Shown in pieces: positions 13,486 to 25,381 of a stretch of DNA of 64,000 nt (positions are counted from its first letter, which is position 1; every line of letters begins with the position of its first letter). The notes under the pieces were generated by a model, which saw nothing but the letters and a program-made list of their open reading frames with translations, made no database searches and was not told the DNA's origin. Position numbers and translations under genes: made by a program. Source of the stretch: Monosiga brevicollis MX1 (lineage: Eukaryota; Opisthokonta; Choanoflagellata; Craspedida; Salpingoecidae); NCBI RefSeq assembly GCF_000002865.3, contig NW_001865046.1, positions 251,113-315,112 on the forward strand, written 5' to 3'.

Positions 13486-14193
13486 CCCCCAATGGCCGCC
13501 AACTTGGGAGTAATGCAAATCTGATGGGAGTGGATGTTGATAGAAAGGGGCAAAGGACAAGCGCGTGTAAATCATTGGGGCATTGCCGCCGAGCTTGAGG
13601 TTTCCATAGGAAGACAACCGAATTGCAACGCCACCAACTACAGGCCCAGAAGTTGTTGTCGGGATCCAAAAGTCGCAAAAGGCAGGAGGGTCAAACAAAA
13701 ACCATTTGTGCAAGTCCTCAGGGTTTGCAGGCCAGAGTTCCCCATCCCCTCATGCCGCGCGTGCATGGGGATATTTAAAGGGAGACTTTGAGGGAGAATG
13801 TCATCTAATCTTACCTCTCTCTCTGTTCTCTCTCTCTCTCTCTCTCTGCTCTCACGCATTTTATTTCGTTGGGGGCTGCGCGCTCCCATTGACGCGTCGC
13901 GTGTACATCCTGCGTCGCGCTTTCTGGCTGGTGGCTTGTGACACCGACGACGGTCGCATAGTCGTCCGTGGACGCGCCCCGTTCGATCCGGTCAGGCAGA
14001 GCGAGGTATTGAGTTTGGCGGGGTCTTGGTAGAAACTGTTGTTCGTGTCGACTCGGAGCTGTCACGCACTTTGCTTGGTGCGTTGTTGGTACGGGGCCAG
14101 CAGCTCCTGGCACCTGGTTTGCGATTCAGTTCCTGAAGGGCGTGGCTTGCCTGGTGACCGTCCTGGTCTTGTTCATTTTGCGAAAGCAGTGCC
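13486..14193. other. intergenic, promoter region of bHLH-PAS gene A
   Basis: 708 bp with no coding frame. It contains a TATA-like ATATTTAAAG at 13771-13780 and a short (CT)n tract at 13815-13848, both upstream of the ATG at 14194. The leader would be about 400 nt if that TATA-like site were used. This is a weak inference. Confidence 0.4.
13815..13848 (+). repeat. short (CT)n tract
   Basis: Interrupted CT repeat about 345 bp upstream of the bHLH-PAS A start codon, in pyrimidine orientation relative to that gene. Confidence 0.85.
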
Positions 14194-15897
14194 ATGGAGG
14201 ACCGGCGTTCGCGCCATCGCGCTACCGAAAAGGAGCGGCGCCAGCGTATGAACGAGACACTTAATCGTCTGCGGCGCTTGCTCAAGGTGGGCCCACGCAC
14301 GGAGCACGCCATTGTCCTCGAGCTGGCTTGGCAACGTCTCTCCGACCAAAACAGCAAGCCCAGCCCTGCTGCTCTCCACAAAGCCGATCAAGGTGGCGAT
14401 GAGAATGAGAACCAGAACCTAGATGAAGCGAGTGCTTCGCCCGCCTTCACCACAAACGGTCTCAAATCAGCCAATGTTCAGCCCGTTGGAGCCGGTCCGC
14501 CCGGCCGTGCTTGTCTTGCCTGCGGTCAGCCCCCTTGCTTGCAGCGCGAAGCTGCTGCCCTCCGTGCTCGCAACGCATTCCTCGAGGCCCAAGCTGCCAA
14601 AGCAGAAGATAATTGTCGAGTTTTGCGGGAACATCTTCTTGTGGACCGGCACCGTGTCACCGAACAGAATCTTCAGATTCAGCGTCTGGAGCAAGAACTA
14701 AGCCATGCACGCGCCTCGGCTCGCGCCGACCATAGTCCCGCCTCAGCGGGCACGCAGCAAGCTTGGAGCCCCACTTACAGCCAGGCCGCTAGCAGTCCCT
14801 CCAGCGATGTGCACAGCCGCAACAGCGAAGCACCCACCCTACCCATTCCCCAGCAGACGGCGACCTACTCGGCCATGACAATGGAGGCCATGGATGACCT
14901 TTTGCCTGACTTGGGCTTTCAGGCCTCTCGTCCTTCGTTTGCCCAGTCACCCGCCATGAACATCCCCACCACGTCGCCATCATCCCACGAGTCACCTCCG
15001 ATGGCCACCGAGTCTGCTCTCGCACCGTCTGCCCAATGGTCCCCGCCCTCAGATCGTATGGATATGAGTGAGGATAGGTCACATGAGCAGCTCGATGGGC
15101 CAAGCACTGTTGCTGTCAGCACCGACGAGCCGCCAATGCCAACGCTGAATGCCCTGTCTACTTCAAGTCCGATCGCTGCTTCTTTCTCAGCACGTTTGGT
15201 CCCTCATACATGGGATGAGGCCTTGACGGCTTCTTTGGATATGAGCGAAGACCCCATCGTAGCTCTGGACGGTGACTTTGGAGACATCCTGGCCGATCTA
15301 TACCGCACCATGGAAGCCAGCGAGCCCGCCCCGTCATCAAAGCCCGCCCCCATCTCCCTTAGTAGCGACCTCTCTTCTGCTCTGAATGCCTCATCCGTGC
15401 ATCAAGCCACGACGCTTCTAGCCAACATGTTAGGCGAACGCAGAATGAAGCGCAGCGGGCTTCCAACCTTTACGTATGCTTCCTCAACCCTGGGCCCCGA
15501 GCTGCTCAGCAACCGCCTTCTCAACACGTCCCTGGGCGTGATTCTCATCACCCCCAACTACGACACCATCTATTGCAACGAACTCGTTCTCAAGGTATTT
15601 GGCGTGACGGACATGACGGGTCTTGAACGCTTCAAGACGTGCCGTTATAATGTCACCGAAGACAAGAAGAAACTCATGCCCTACATGAGCGACCTCGTTG
15701 TCGGCAAGTCAGTGTTTGTACAGGCGGAAATTCGAGTGCGACGTGTGGATGATGGCCTGGTGTGGGTTCGTGAAACAGTGTTTTGCGTCTCGTCACGACG
15801 CGGTCCCGACCTGGATTTGAGCGAGAAGGCACTTTGTATCATTCTGGAACCTTGTGTCCCGCCCCCCGGAAACAAGCCGCGCTATCTCTCTAACTAA
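14194..15897 (+). CDS. bHLH-PAS-like transcription factor A (single exon)
   Basis: One 567-codon frame. Residues ~3-50 are a bHLH: a basic region RSRHRATEKERRQRMN with the His5-Glu9-Arg13 E-box contact pattern, then helix 1 (NRLRRLLKV), a very short loop and helix 2 (AIVLELAWQRL). At ~104-112 comes the motif RACLACGQ, then a coiled coil (~115-175, EAAALRARNAFLEAQ, LQIQRLEQEL). A long Ser/Pro/Thr-rich acidic middle (~180-430) looks like an activation region. Residues ~440-560 look like one PAS fold (GVILITPNYDTIYCNELV, FGVTDM, VRRVDDGLVWVRETV). Expected role: nuclear E-box-binding dimer with a ligand or protein sensor. Animal bHLH-PAS proteins carry two PAS repeats right after the bHLH, so this layout differs. 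It is a paralogue of the gene at 25382-26995. Confidence 0.83.
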   Translation: MEDRRSRHRATEKERRQRMNETLNRLRRLLKVGPRTEHAIVLELAWQRLSDQNSKPSPAALHKADQGGDENENQNLDEASASPAFTTNGLKSANVQPVGAGPPGRACLACGQPPCLQREAAALRARNAFLEAQAAKAEDNCRVLREHLLVDRHRVTEQNLQIQRLEQELSHARASARADHSPASAGTQQAWSPTYSQAASSPSSDVHSRNSEAPTLPIPQQTATYSAMTMEAMDDLLPDLGFQASRPSFAQSPAMNIPTTSPSSHESPPMATESALAPSAQWSPPSDRMDMSEDRSHEQLDGPSTVAVSTDEPPMPTLNALSTSSPIAASFSARLVPHTWDEALTASLDMSEDPIVALDGDFGDILADLYRTMEASEPAPSSKPAPISLSSDLSSALNASSVHQATTLLANMLGERRMKRSGLPTFTYASSTLGPELLSNRLLNTSLGVILITPNYDTIYCNELVLKVFGVTDMTGLERFKTCRYNVTEDKKKLMPYMSDLVVGKSVFVQAEIRVRRVDDGLVWVRETVFCVSSRRGPDLDLSEKALCIILEPCVPPPGNKPRYLSN

Positions 15898-16345
15898 TCA
15901 CCGACTGGCATGTAAATGACTTGGGCCGAGCACCGAGCGTACCCTTTTTTCTCCATTTTAACCTCAACTCCCGCTCGGTTTGTTTTCGTTGCCGCCACGC
16001 TGGTGCCTCACGGCCCAGAATCATCTGGGATGGCGGTCAACGTTATCAAAAGGGTTTAGAAATGAAACCACGCCTTGCATGAAGACGGACTAACATCGAA
16101 CCAGCGCTGTGCGCTGATTTTGAGACTTAAACGTGTTGTCCCTTTTTTTGTCTCGTTTTTGTTTGTTATTTGTTGTTGTTTCCTGCGCGCGATGATGCGA
16201 GGTCATCCGAGTCCACCATGATCTCTGATATGCTTGAGCAGTTGTGCGTGTGCACACGCGTCATCAATTGACGTCCAACTAGATGCAAACTCATTGTCCT
16301 ATCCTAGCCTCTCCCCGGTCGCGTCCACGCCTCGCAGATTGTCAT
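15898..16345. other. intergenic, convergent 3' flanks
   Basis: 448 bp between the convergent bHLH-PAS A and PEX7 genes. It contains T-rich and GT-rich segments (16130-16185) and no supported gene. Confidence 0.45.
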
Positions 16346-17914
16346 TCAAGAACCGCTCTCGTAAAACTGCAGGCGTGCATCCCATCCACCATCAATAACT
16401 ACATGCTCGTGCGTGGAAGCCGCCAATGCCGTCACAAACTCTGAATGGCACGTGTGCTGGTTGATGAGCGGGCCCGAACTACTTGTAGGTCGCGATGCCA
16501 AACGAAGATCCCAGGCAAAGGTTGCAAAATCGTAGCCCGCGCTGTAGACCACATGCTCGTTGAAGACATCGCATAGGACTGCCCGAAGAGCCCCCCCCCC
16601 CCCCCCCAACGTAAACAGTGCATGTCAGATGGTCCGTTGTCACACCAAGGAGCTTACAACGAGCGCAACGCGCGGCATTGTCCATTCCTGTGCCACACCC
16701 AAGGCCAGAGCTAGGTTCAAAACTATTGGCTCGCACCGTAAACATTGGCATCGACGCAGCCCGTTACGACAAGGTGTTGATGGTATTTGTGCCAATCACA
16801 GGCTAGGACTTCGTGTGCGTGCTCCATGCGCTGTGTGGCAAAACGCGCATGAGCATCAAAGCCAGTGCAATCCTCTTGCTGTCAAGACATTCCGTTGTAG
16901 TACGATTGGTACAAACCTGGACCGGGCTGTGAGCGCTGCTCGTGTCCCAGATATAACACATGCGATCGGCTGCCACGGTGGCCAAAGTGCGGCCACCGGG
17001 GTGCCACGTTAGGTCATACACGTTGCCCTGGTGACCACGCAGCGTGATCGGGGCATCGTGTGCCTGTCCAGCATACACCTACGTTATGGGGGGCGGCGTT
17101 GCAGGTCGCAACGACGGGGCAAAGGGTGGGCGTCCAGAAAACGGTGAGAATGGAGACCTTGTCCCTTGTCATGCATGACCTGTGCCTCTGATGGTGAGTC
17201 GCGTGGTCACAGCACCTGGGCTTGACTGTCCCAGGAAACAGTAGCCATAATGGGCGTGCTGCGGTCGGGACTAAACCTGATCCTGAGATGTTTGCAGAGT
17301 TGCCATGGCAGCGTCAGACATCAAGCCCTCGTAGTACGTCGGCGGGGGCTCTGGACGGAGAGAGCAAGCTGCATACCGGTGTACCTCTGCAGTGTGGTGG
17401 CGCCAGTGTGAAATGGGATGCTCTTGTTGGGACTGGACCAGCCATTGTTGGACGCTCCCATCACCCGCGCACGTCCAGACACGCGTTGCATCGTGCTCGT
17501 CAAAGCAGACGCCAAAGAGCCCATCGTTCCAGGTTCGTCTAGGCACATGGGGGCAGGGTGAGCGACGATCATAGTCTGGCTCCTGCGATTTGGTGGACTG
17601 GGCCGTTTGCCTGTCTTTTCTAGCAAAGGGGAGCGTAGACACGGACATGGATGCAATTTTCCAAGGCGCTGCTGGAGCCGTGCGCTCCAAGATCAGCAAA
17701 GCCCCTCGTCCAGCAATGCCTGCACGATGGGAGGAGGCATATGCCCGTCGTGAGCCCCTGAGAGCTGACTCTGGTTGTTCCAAACAAGATGCAAGGGCAG
17801 CGTACCAAAGTTTTGAGCTGCTGCCACCGCAATGATACCAGCATCAAAGGGAGACCAAGCCAGATCATACGGATGCCATTCTGGCGGCAGGGACAGGTCC
17901 AGCAATGCTCGCAT
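16346..17914 (-). CDS. PEX7: PEX7-like peroxisomal PTS2 receptor (WD40)
   Basis: Minus-strand exons include 17914-17806, 17719-~17640, ~17540-17390, ~17282-17222, ~17078-16920, 16830-16737 and ~16580-16346. Matches to PEX7 run in order: AVAAAQNFGIAGRGALLIL in blade 1, RTWNDGLFGVCF and WTCAGDGSVQQW, FSPDRSTPIMATVSWD, LRGHQGNVYDLTWHP and ADRMCYIWD, EVLACDWHKYHQHLVVTG, then VVYSAGYDFATFAWDLR and VIDGGWDARLQFYESGS at the end. PEX7 is a cytosolic seven-bladed propeller that carries PTS2-bearing enzymes to the peroxisome. The segment joining the fifth and sixth repeats (16560-16737) is not resolved because an 18-nt C run interrupts it. The start Met at 17914 gives MRALLDL, close to the usual short N-terminus. 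Confidence 0.83.
16592..16609 (+). repeat. poly-C run
   Basis: An uninterrupted run of about 17-18 C (G on the coding strand of PEX7) lies at or beside a PEX7 splice acceptor. Such runs are prone to length errors in sequencing. Confidence 0.9.
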
Positions 17915-18400
17915 CTTGTTCTTGTGTGCACAAGGAATAAAGATGCACAATGGAAGATGCAGCAAGACTCTTTTTTCTTCACACAATTTTTTTTTTTTTT
18001 TTTTTTTGTCTGGAAATCAATTTGGGGTGTGGGATACACTAGTCCATCTGTTTCGAGAAACAAACAGAAATCCACTTGGAGTCGCCTCCAGAGGTGGGCG
18101 CTTGAGGGTAACAAGCCATGGCATCATGAAACATGTATGTTCGGATCGACAAGAGTGAGCAACAAAGGTCGCTACAACGAGGACCCAAGACAAAGCATAC
18201 GCCAAAAGGGGTAGTCAAACAAGAAAAGTGTATCGGATCGAGGTTTCCTAATCATTTGTGGTCATCCGCATGTGCGCGCGATGACCACGGAGCTAGCTCA
18301 CACACAAAACATCAGGCAAGTGCCTGAAAGCACGTCACTAGGATAAAGAGGCGCCGCCAGGGCAGGGCACGAGTGACCAGAGATGGGGGCCCACCGCCAT
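17915..18400. other. intergenic between tandem minus-strand genes
   Basis: 486 bp between the PEX7 start and the sulfite reductase stop. It has a T run at 17986-18007, adjacent to the PEX7 start, and no coding frame. It should hold the PEX7 promoter and the sulfite reductase 3' UTR. Confidence 0.45.
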
Positions 18401-21400
18401 CTACCAGTAAATTTGACGGGTTCCGCTGTAAGTCTGAATCTCATTGACAGCGGCATCCGTCTCATGGAAGAGCCGGCCGGCCAAGGTGGGGGCCACAATG
18501 TTAGCGCGGATCACCCAATCACCAAAATGCTCATTGTTGAGGCGTTCGCGCGCATAGCGAGAGATGAGCTCATCCAGGATGCGCAAGATATCCTCCTCGC
18601 TTGCCGAGTCGCGATAGATCTTGGACAGGCGGTTGCCAGCATAACCGCCGCCCAGGTAGAGGTTGTAGGCGCCGGGCGCCTTGCCGACCATGGCGATTTC
18701 GGCCATGAAGGGACGCGAGCAACCGTTGGGGCACCCAGACATGCGAATCATGATGCTATCGGAAGCCAGCTTGTTGCGCGTCAAAATCTCATCGATGCGA
18801 TCAATGAGCACGGGCAGGTAGCGCTCAGACTCGGCCATGGCCAAGGCACAGGTGGGCAGCGCCACGCATGCCATCGAGTTGAGGCGCAAGCCCGAATGAC
18901 GGGTGTTGTCAATGTTGTAGCGCTTGAGCAGGGCCTCAATCTTCGGGCGAGCCTCGGCAGTAACGCCGCCGATGATCAGGTTCTGGTTCGCCGTGAGCCG
19001 GAAATCGCCCTGGTGCAATTGCGCCAATTCGCGCAGCGCCGTCTTGAGCTTGTACGAATCAGTGTCCCGGATGCGACCATTCTCGATGAACATGCCATAG
19101 CAGAAGCGGCCGTCGTAGCCCTGGCTCCAGCCCATACGATCCATGTTACTCTCAAAGGTAAAGGGCCGCGCGGCCTGCAGCTTGAAGCCACAATGCTCCT
19201 CAACCTTGGCACGGTACCAGTCCATGCCGTGGTCCTCCAGCGTGTATTTGAGGCGAGCGTGCTTGCGATTGACGCGGTCTCCATAATCGCGCTGCACCAG
19301 CATCACTGCCTCGCCCACCTTGATTGCCTGCTCAGGGGTACAAAAGCCCATCAAGTCGGCCAGGCGTGGGTAAGTCTTGACATTTCCGTGGGTTGTGCCC
19401 ATGCCACCACCAATCGAGACGTTCCAGCCGACAAGGCGTTTGTTCTCTACCACGGCAATGTAGCCCAGGCAGTGCGCGAACACATCCACGTCGTTCATAG
19501 GTGGCACGGCAATGGCCACCTTGAACTTGCGCGGCAGATATGACTGGCCGTACAAGGGCTCAACATCTGTGTGAGCTTCACCCGCCACCATTTTCTTATC
19601 CAGCCAAATCTCGTGGTATGCCGTGGTCTGTGGCTTTAGGTGGGCCGAGAGACGCCGCGCAAAGTCCAACACCTCAGCGTGTACTTCTGACTCGTACGGG
19701 TTGGGGCTGGCCATGACGTTACGGCACACATCGCCACACGCAGCCAGGGTGTCCATGAGACCAATGTTGATCTCGCGGATAGCGGCCTTGAGGTTCCATT
19801 TGAGCACCCCGTGCAGCTGGAAGGCCTGGCGCGTTGTGAGCTTGAGGGTACTGTTGGCATGAGACTCGGAGAGCGAGTCCATCAACAAATATTGTTCCGG
19901 GGTACAGACGCCACCAGGAATGCCAACGCGCACCATGAACGAGTAGGCGCGCTCCTTGCCCTCCGCCTCCAAGTGCGGGCGCAGATCGCGGTCATCCTGC
20001 TGATAGATACCATGAAACTTGGTCAGCTTGGTGTCCTCGGGCAACATGGCCGCAGTGGATTGGTCAGCCAGTGAGCGCATGATATGTCCACGCAGATAGC
20101 CAGACTCCTCCTTGATGCTCTCATCCTTCAAGACCTTGCCGGTGATCTCAGTCTCGCCTTCCACTGCGGGAACATTGAGGACCTCAAACACCTCAGCCTC
20201 CCACGGCACCCAGCCCCCGCTGAAGCCATTCTCGTGTTGATCATCACCCATGCCCAATTCCACCAGGCGCTCGGCACCAAGAGCCGCCATTTTGCTGTCC
20301 AGATCCCGGGCAGGCTTGCAATAATACCGAGCCGAGTCGGCCGTGTTTTTGCCCCAGTACTGGCTGTCGCCAAGGCCAAAGACCGCATATTTTAGATGAT
20401 TCACGCCTCCCTTGGCTTTTTTGAGCGCGTTCCAAAAATTGACGGCGTTGCCACACATTTCGCCCTGACCAGCGGTGGACAGGATGAAGATGACCACCTC
20501 TTCGTCGGCCAGCTCCTCCAAAGTAACAGCGTTGGCTTCCGCCGCGCGAACTGTGACCACGCCACGCATCTCGGCCTTTTTGGCCAGTTTCTCGGCCAAG
20601 CCACTGCCGTTGCCCGAGTCGGAGCCATAGAGAACAAGGATGCGCATGTCAATTTTGCGACGCCCACCTCCCTGGCTCAGCAGTTCCATGCGCTTGTTTT
20701 GCAGGCGCAGCGCGCTGGAGTCTGCCAGGCCGTGGCTCAGGAGGGGCGTGTCACGCGTGAGAAGGGAGAGCTGAGACTCGCGTTCCACAAAATCGGCCAA
20801 ATCCTTGCGCAGCTTGGATGAGTCGAGCACAAAAGCATCCCGACCAGCTTTCTCCCAAGCAGGGTTCCATCGGAAGAGGGGCCACAGGCCGCGCTCAACG
20901 GCTTCGTGCGATTCACGAATCTGCTGCTGCTCGCGGGGTTCGTTGCTGTTTGTGGGTCGTGGCGCATACGCAATGATGATGGAGGGTCCGTCATAGGCGT
21001 CTGCCTCGCAGAGGGCGGTGGTGGCTTGAGAAGGGTTCTCGTACAGTGCAATGCTGGCAACATAGGCGGTGCCGTAGTTCATCGCATACAGTCCAATGTC
21101 TTTCTTCGTGTTGAGAGCAGCGCGTTGGCTTGGCTGGGGCTGAGTGTAGAGGGCCGTCTCCGGAATGATAACATTCACGTTCTCGCGGGAGGCCAGCACG
21201 TGATGCAGACCAGAGTAGCCAATGTCTCGTGACCAGTCGTCACCACCAACGATCCACTTGGAAGGTTTGACCAAGTGCTCGCGAAGCTCATAGATGCTGC
21301 GCAAAGGCTCTTCGGTGTGGGGCGTGGATTCCAACCGGCGGACGATGTCGTCAGCGAGCTGGGCGCAAGTCTGGCTGTTATCGCGATTGGCGTGCCATTG

Positions 21401-24045
21401 GTTGAGGGCGGTGCGAAGCGCCGAGGGCAGAGCAGTGGTGCTGCGGCAGGCCGTGGCCACAAGGTCAGCCAATTTCTCGCGCTGCTGAATACGAGCAAGG
21501 TAGACACCAAAAGTGAACTCGGTATTGCCCTGAAAGAGCTCCTGCACCTTTTGCTGGGCAGCGGAACCGGGAGCGTAGGTCTCGTGAAAGAGGGAGTTGG
21601 TGCTGCCGGCATCGGCGACCACGGTGCGTTTGCCAAAGAGGGTGTTCAGCAGGGCTTGATAGCTGGCGTCTAGGCCCTCCTCACGACCGGTACGCAGGCC
21701 TTCCGCGAGGTGGTACGGCACCAGATGGGCTGCGTCAACGGTGTGGTCATTGGCAACCTCAGTCGACTGCAGAGCGCTAGCTGCAGGAATCAGAGCGTCT
21801 TCTTGGGCAAGGCGAGCCTCGAGCGTGGGCAACGCGGCCTCCAGGCGGGCGCCCTCGTCGCCTGCAAGACGCGGGGCCAAGGACTTGAGCAGCTGCTTGG
21901 CCAGGGAGCGACCGTTTTTGGTATTGAGCAAGCCAGCAGCAGTGAGCGCAAGGGCTTGGGCTTCGTAGCTGCCACCGCTCACGAGCTGAGTGGCGTCAAC
22001 GAGCAAGAGCTGGGCTTTGCTGTCGACCAGGGCCTGCTGGGCGTGCGCAGGAATCTTGGCAGCTACAGATGCGGGGGACCAGTCGCTGTTGATGACCACC
22101 ACGGCGCCCGTGGCTAGAGAGTCAAAGACGCGGTAGCGACGCAGAAAGAGAATGGCCGGGTCCGTGATGACAACCACGTCGCGGGAAACGCCCCCGTCAG
22201 TGTGACCATCATGCTCATCCTCCGGGCCCAACAAAATGTTGGAGATGAGAACATGAGGGGCAGCATCGCTGTCTGTGGACATTTGGACGGTGGCAGCACC
22301 AGCACCCAGCTTTGCCATGGCTGCGGCACGCTCGATCATGGGACGCGTAGGTCGTGTAAACTCATAGAGGGATACGACTGAGGTGTCAGCCACGGCGGCG
22401 GCGGGTGATGCCAGCAGAGAAGGAATGCTGGCGACGTCCACGATGAAGCTCAGGGCGGCGCGCAGGATGCTGCGTAGACCCTGTGAGCTGATGCCCTGTC
22501 CTGTGGCATTGGTTGCATGATTCTGCAGCTTGATCTGACCCGGACGGTTGGCTAGGCCGAGGCTGGCAGCCACATCAAGGTAGAGGGCCTTGGAGGCCTG
22601 CTTGTCCTCTGGCGAGGTGACGTCCACAACCACAAATTGCTGAGCGGTGGCCGGCAAGGCCTCGGCAAAGTCAGCGTGTGACCAAGGGCGAACGACGCGA
22701 ACAACGAGCAAGCCAATTGGGAGTGATTTGCGCCCAAGGAGTTTGACGGCAGCTGTGAGGTTGGCAGCACCAGGCCCGCTGGCAACGAGGACGACCGTGG
22801 CCAGTTCCGAGCCATAGTAGTCAAAAAACCGCTGGCGACGCGATGTGAAGCTCTGAACACCCTCCATGGCGGCGCGCAACCCCTTGATGGTTTGTTCGAC
22901 GGTGAGCAGGCCCGAGGCGGGAAGGTCGCTGGCAACGCCTTCGGCGCTTTGCAACAAAAGCTGAAGGCCAGCCTCTGTGGCCGTCTCGATGCCTCGGCAG
23001 GAGGCAGCCACATCCACGCCGTTGGTGGCAGTGATGCACAGGCTTCGCGCGGTCTTGGCAAAGAGATGTGCTACCAGGGCAGCATCGTGGGCCTGCTGGG
23101 CATTGTCACTGATGATAAGGGGGGCGCCAGCGCTGCGGGCTGCTGCGAGCTGGTTGTAGCTAGCAGTGAATGGTGCATCGGTGCCCGCCGAGTTTCCGAT
23201 GGCAATGTCCACGACAATGGGAACTCGCTTGGCAGGGAGGTCGATGAGCTCCGAGGCCAATTCAAAAAGGCGATCGGAGCCGACATGAATGCTGCTGTGT
23301 TGGCCCTCGGCCGTGGCCAGCTGGAGCTCGCCCGCGGCCAGACCACCACGACGAGCCAGAGGCAGAATCTGAGGCACACAGTGATCCAAATTGACACGTT
23401 GAGAGGCGGCCCAATCGGCGATCAGCTGCGCTGTACTGGCAGTTGTGGGATTGTGGGGCGCCGTCATGACAGTGTCGGCCATCAAATAGCTGAAAGACAA
23501 AGGGAGAAGGGCAAGGCGAGTGCAGCAGCGGCATGAGAAGTGGAAGGTGAGGCGGTTTGGCAACAGCGCGAAAACGGGGTAGAATTAATCCCTCTGCTTT
23601 AAGAGTTGCTGGGTGGAAGCCAGACCACCCAAGCTGGGCCCGTTGACACAGATGCGAGGGCTCACCTAACATAGGCTGAGGCTGTGGCGGCTGTCGCACC
23701 CGTCTGCTGTCGGGGCTCAAAGTCGGCTTCGGCCTCGGACGGGCGTGCCATCGGTTTGCAAGGTGGCTTGGGGACGGCGCAGATGCCGGAGCTCGTCACG
23801 TTGAGCCGAGCTTTCAGGCTCAGATTCCTAATGTGCCGCGGGGGGGGGGGTGTTAAAAAAAAAAGGTGGGGAGTGGTCCAGGGTGGAATTGAGCTATTGT
23901 GACAAGGAAAGAGCATTGGCGCAGGTATCTGGGCAAGCTGTGACCTGTCACGCACCGCATTCAGGGCATTGAGGCGAGCATTGATGGTCTCGCGCTGCTC
24001 ATCGGCCGTGCCAGCCTGCCAGCTGAAGATGTGTGGCTGTAACAT
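18401..24045 (-). CDS. MET5: Met5/Ecm17-type sulfite reductase (PFOR-like + flavodoxin + siroheme domains)
   Basis: Three exons: 24045-23945, 23827-23666 and a huge 23489-18401, about 1783 residues; the first two junctions are in phase. The body matches yeast Met5/Ecm17 throughout. There is a PFOR-like N-terminal region (ending KDIGLYAMNYGTAYVASIAL), a flavodoxin domain at ~1030-1190 (VLYGSDSGNGSGLAEKL, STAGQGE, FGLGDSQYW) and an assimilatory sulfite reductase hemoprotein at ~1205-1783. The [4Fe-4S]-siroheme cysteines are present as CVALPTC and GCPNGC. The enzyme reduces sulfite to sulfide with NADPH, with a FAD partner subunit (Met10 in yeast) not seen here. The ~87-residue leader from exons 1-2 has no counterpart I know. 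Translation could instead begin at the ATG at 23482. An acceptor-like TTTTCCTTGCAG just upstream of exon 1 suggests a leader exon. Confidence 0.9.
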
Positions 24046-25381
24046 GGTTGGAGGACGCGCACACCTGCAAGGAAAACGAAAGAACGAGGGCGGGGAAGCC
24101 GGCGAGCGGTGAGGGAGGTGACGATCCTCACCCACACAGAAACGCTCGACCGACAAAGGCTGGGGCGGAGGAAGAAGTAGAAAAACAGCGCGGGCTTGAA
24201 TGGCATGCAATAACAGACCGTCAAGAGGTGGTACACGATTTCAGTGGTCTGGCCGTGCCTGCGTACGTGCAGCAGGCGGTTCTAACATGTCCGAGAGAGC
24301 GGGAGGGGCGGAAAACCAAATTGAGCCTGATCAAGCGGGCAGCGTTTTTGCGATCTCGCCCGTACGGGAGTGTAACAAGCAAGGACGCTGATCTCCAATC
24401 CCACTGCGAAGCTGGAGGAGGAGAAGGCATCCCGATACGTGCTGCGCCGTGACCCAAAGAACAAACAGGAGGAGCACACTCCATCCGTCGTATGTCGTCA
24501 GTCGTGCGGTACAAACCCAGTGATGGAAAGTGACACATCAACATCATGATCTCTCTCTCTCTCTCTCTCGCTTTTCTCTCTCTCTCTCTCTTTCTCTTTG
24601 TGTGGTGGGTGTGGAGATGCAGCGCAACGAGTTTGATCCCAAAGGCAGACACATGGTTGGAGGGGCTAGGGAGTAAGGAGAGTGTGTGTGCGAGCTGATT
24701 GGGACAACAGATCTGTACCAGCGCTTCTCTGGGCTTGCTCAGGGGCGCTGCCATTTGTGGCACACAATGTGCGCTGCGGCATCCATGAAATTGGTCAAAC
24801 CCGTTTTCACACCCTTATGCACGATGCAAAGCTGTTTGAATGGAATATCGCCACACCAATGCACATCGACATTGAGCGGCCACGCGGCACCGAACGCAAG
24901 CATCATGGCTCGTCATCCACAACTCATTTTATTTTTGTATGATTTTAGGATCAAAATTCATTCGAGAACTAAAGTCCATATCGCTTGAAAGCGACAATTG
25001 TTGCGACGACACTTGCGCTGACAACTTGAGCAGAGCCGGTGCGACGCTTGCGCAAGCGCGCGCGCGTGTGTGTGTGAGCCGCCAGCACCGAGTTGGAAAA
25101 GATCGATTCACAGAACGCTTCCATTATAAGTCGTTGGGTAAATTACTATGCACGAACGAAGGGTTGATCGGCACCGGGCCTTCCACAATCACTTCCGCGT
25201 CACCAGACGGACGCACTCAAACTGATAGATGCAAGAAATAAGATGATAGCAACACACACGCACACACAACATGACGACACAGAAACCGGCTAGGTACCAT
25301 ACAAACAAAAGTCGAACCTGTTTTTGAAAGGAATGAAACCAATAGGAATAACCTTGCCAGTCGCTAGTCAAACAAGTGGCA
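24046..25381. other. intergenic with (CT)n tract
   Basis: 1336 bp between the sulfite reductase start and the bHLH-PAS B stop. It holds the (CT)n tract at 24550-24597 and probably a sulfite reductase leader exon and promoter. Minus-strand frames at 24221-24763 contain the repeat and show no homology, so I do not call a gene. Confidence 0.4.
24550..24597 (+). repeat. (CT)n microsatellite
   Basis: Two CT blocks split by GCTTTT, about 505 bp upstream of the sulfite reductase ATG, in purine orientation relative to that gene. Confidence 0.9.

Noticed and set aside
14194-15897. Calling the bHLH-PAS gene an ARNT, CLOCK or HIF orthologue
   Set aside because: There is only one PAS-like domain, at the far C-terminus after a coiled coil. 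The basic-region pattern alone does not justify an orthologue name.
18383-19543. 386-codon open frame on the plus strand
   Set aside because: It lies antisense inside the siroheme domain of the sulfite reductase, and its composition mirrors the coding strand, so it is a shadow of that gene.
24221-24763. 180-codon minus-strand frame upstream of the sulfite reductase
   Set aside because: It crosses the CT tract and shows no domain or splice logic. It may contain leader sequence but is not supportable as protein.
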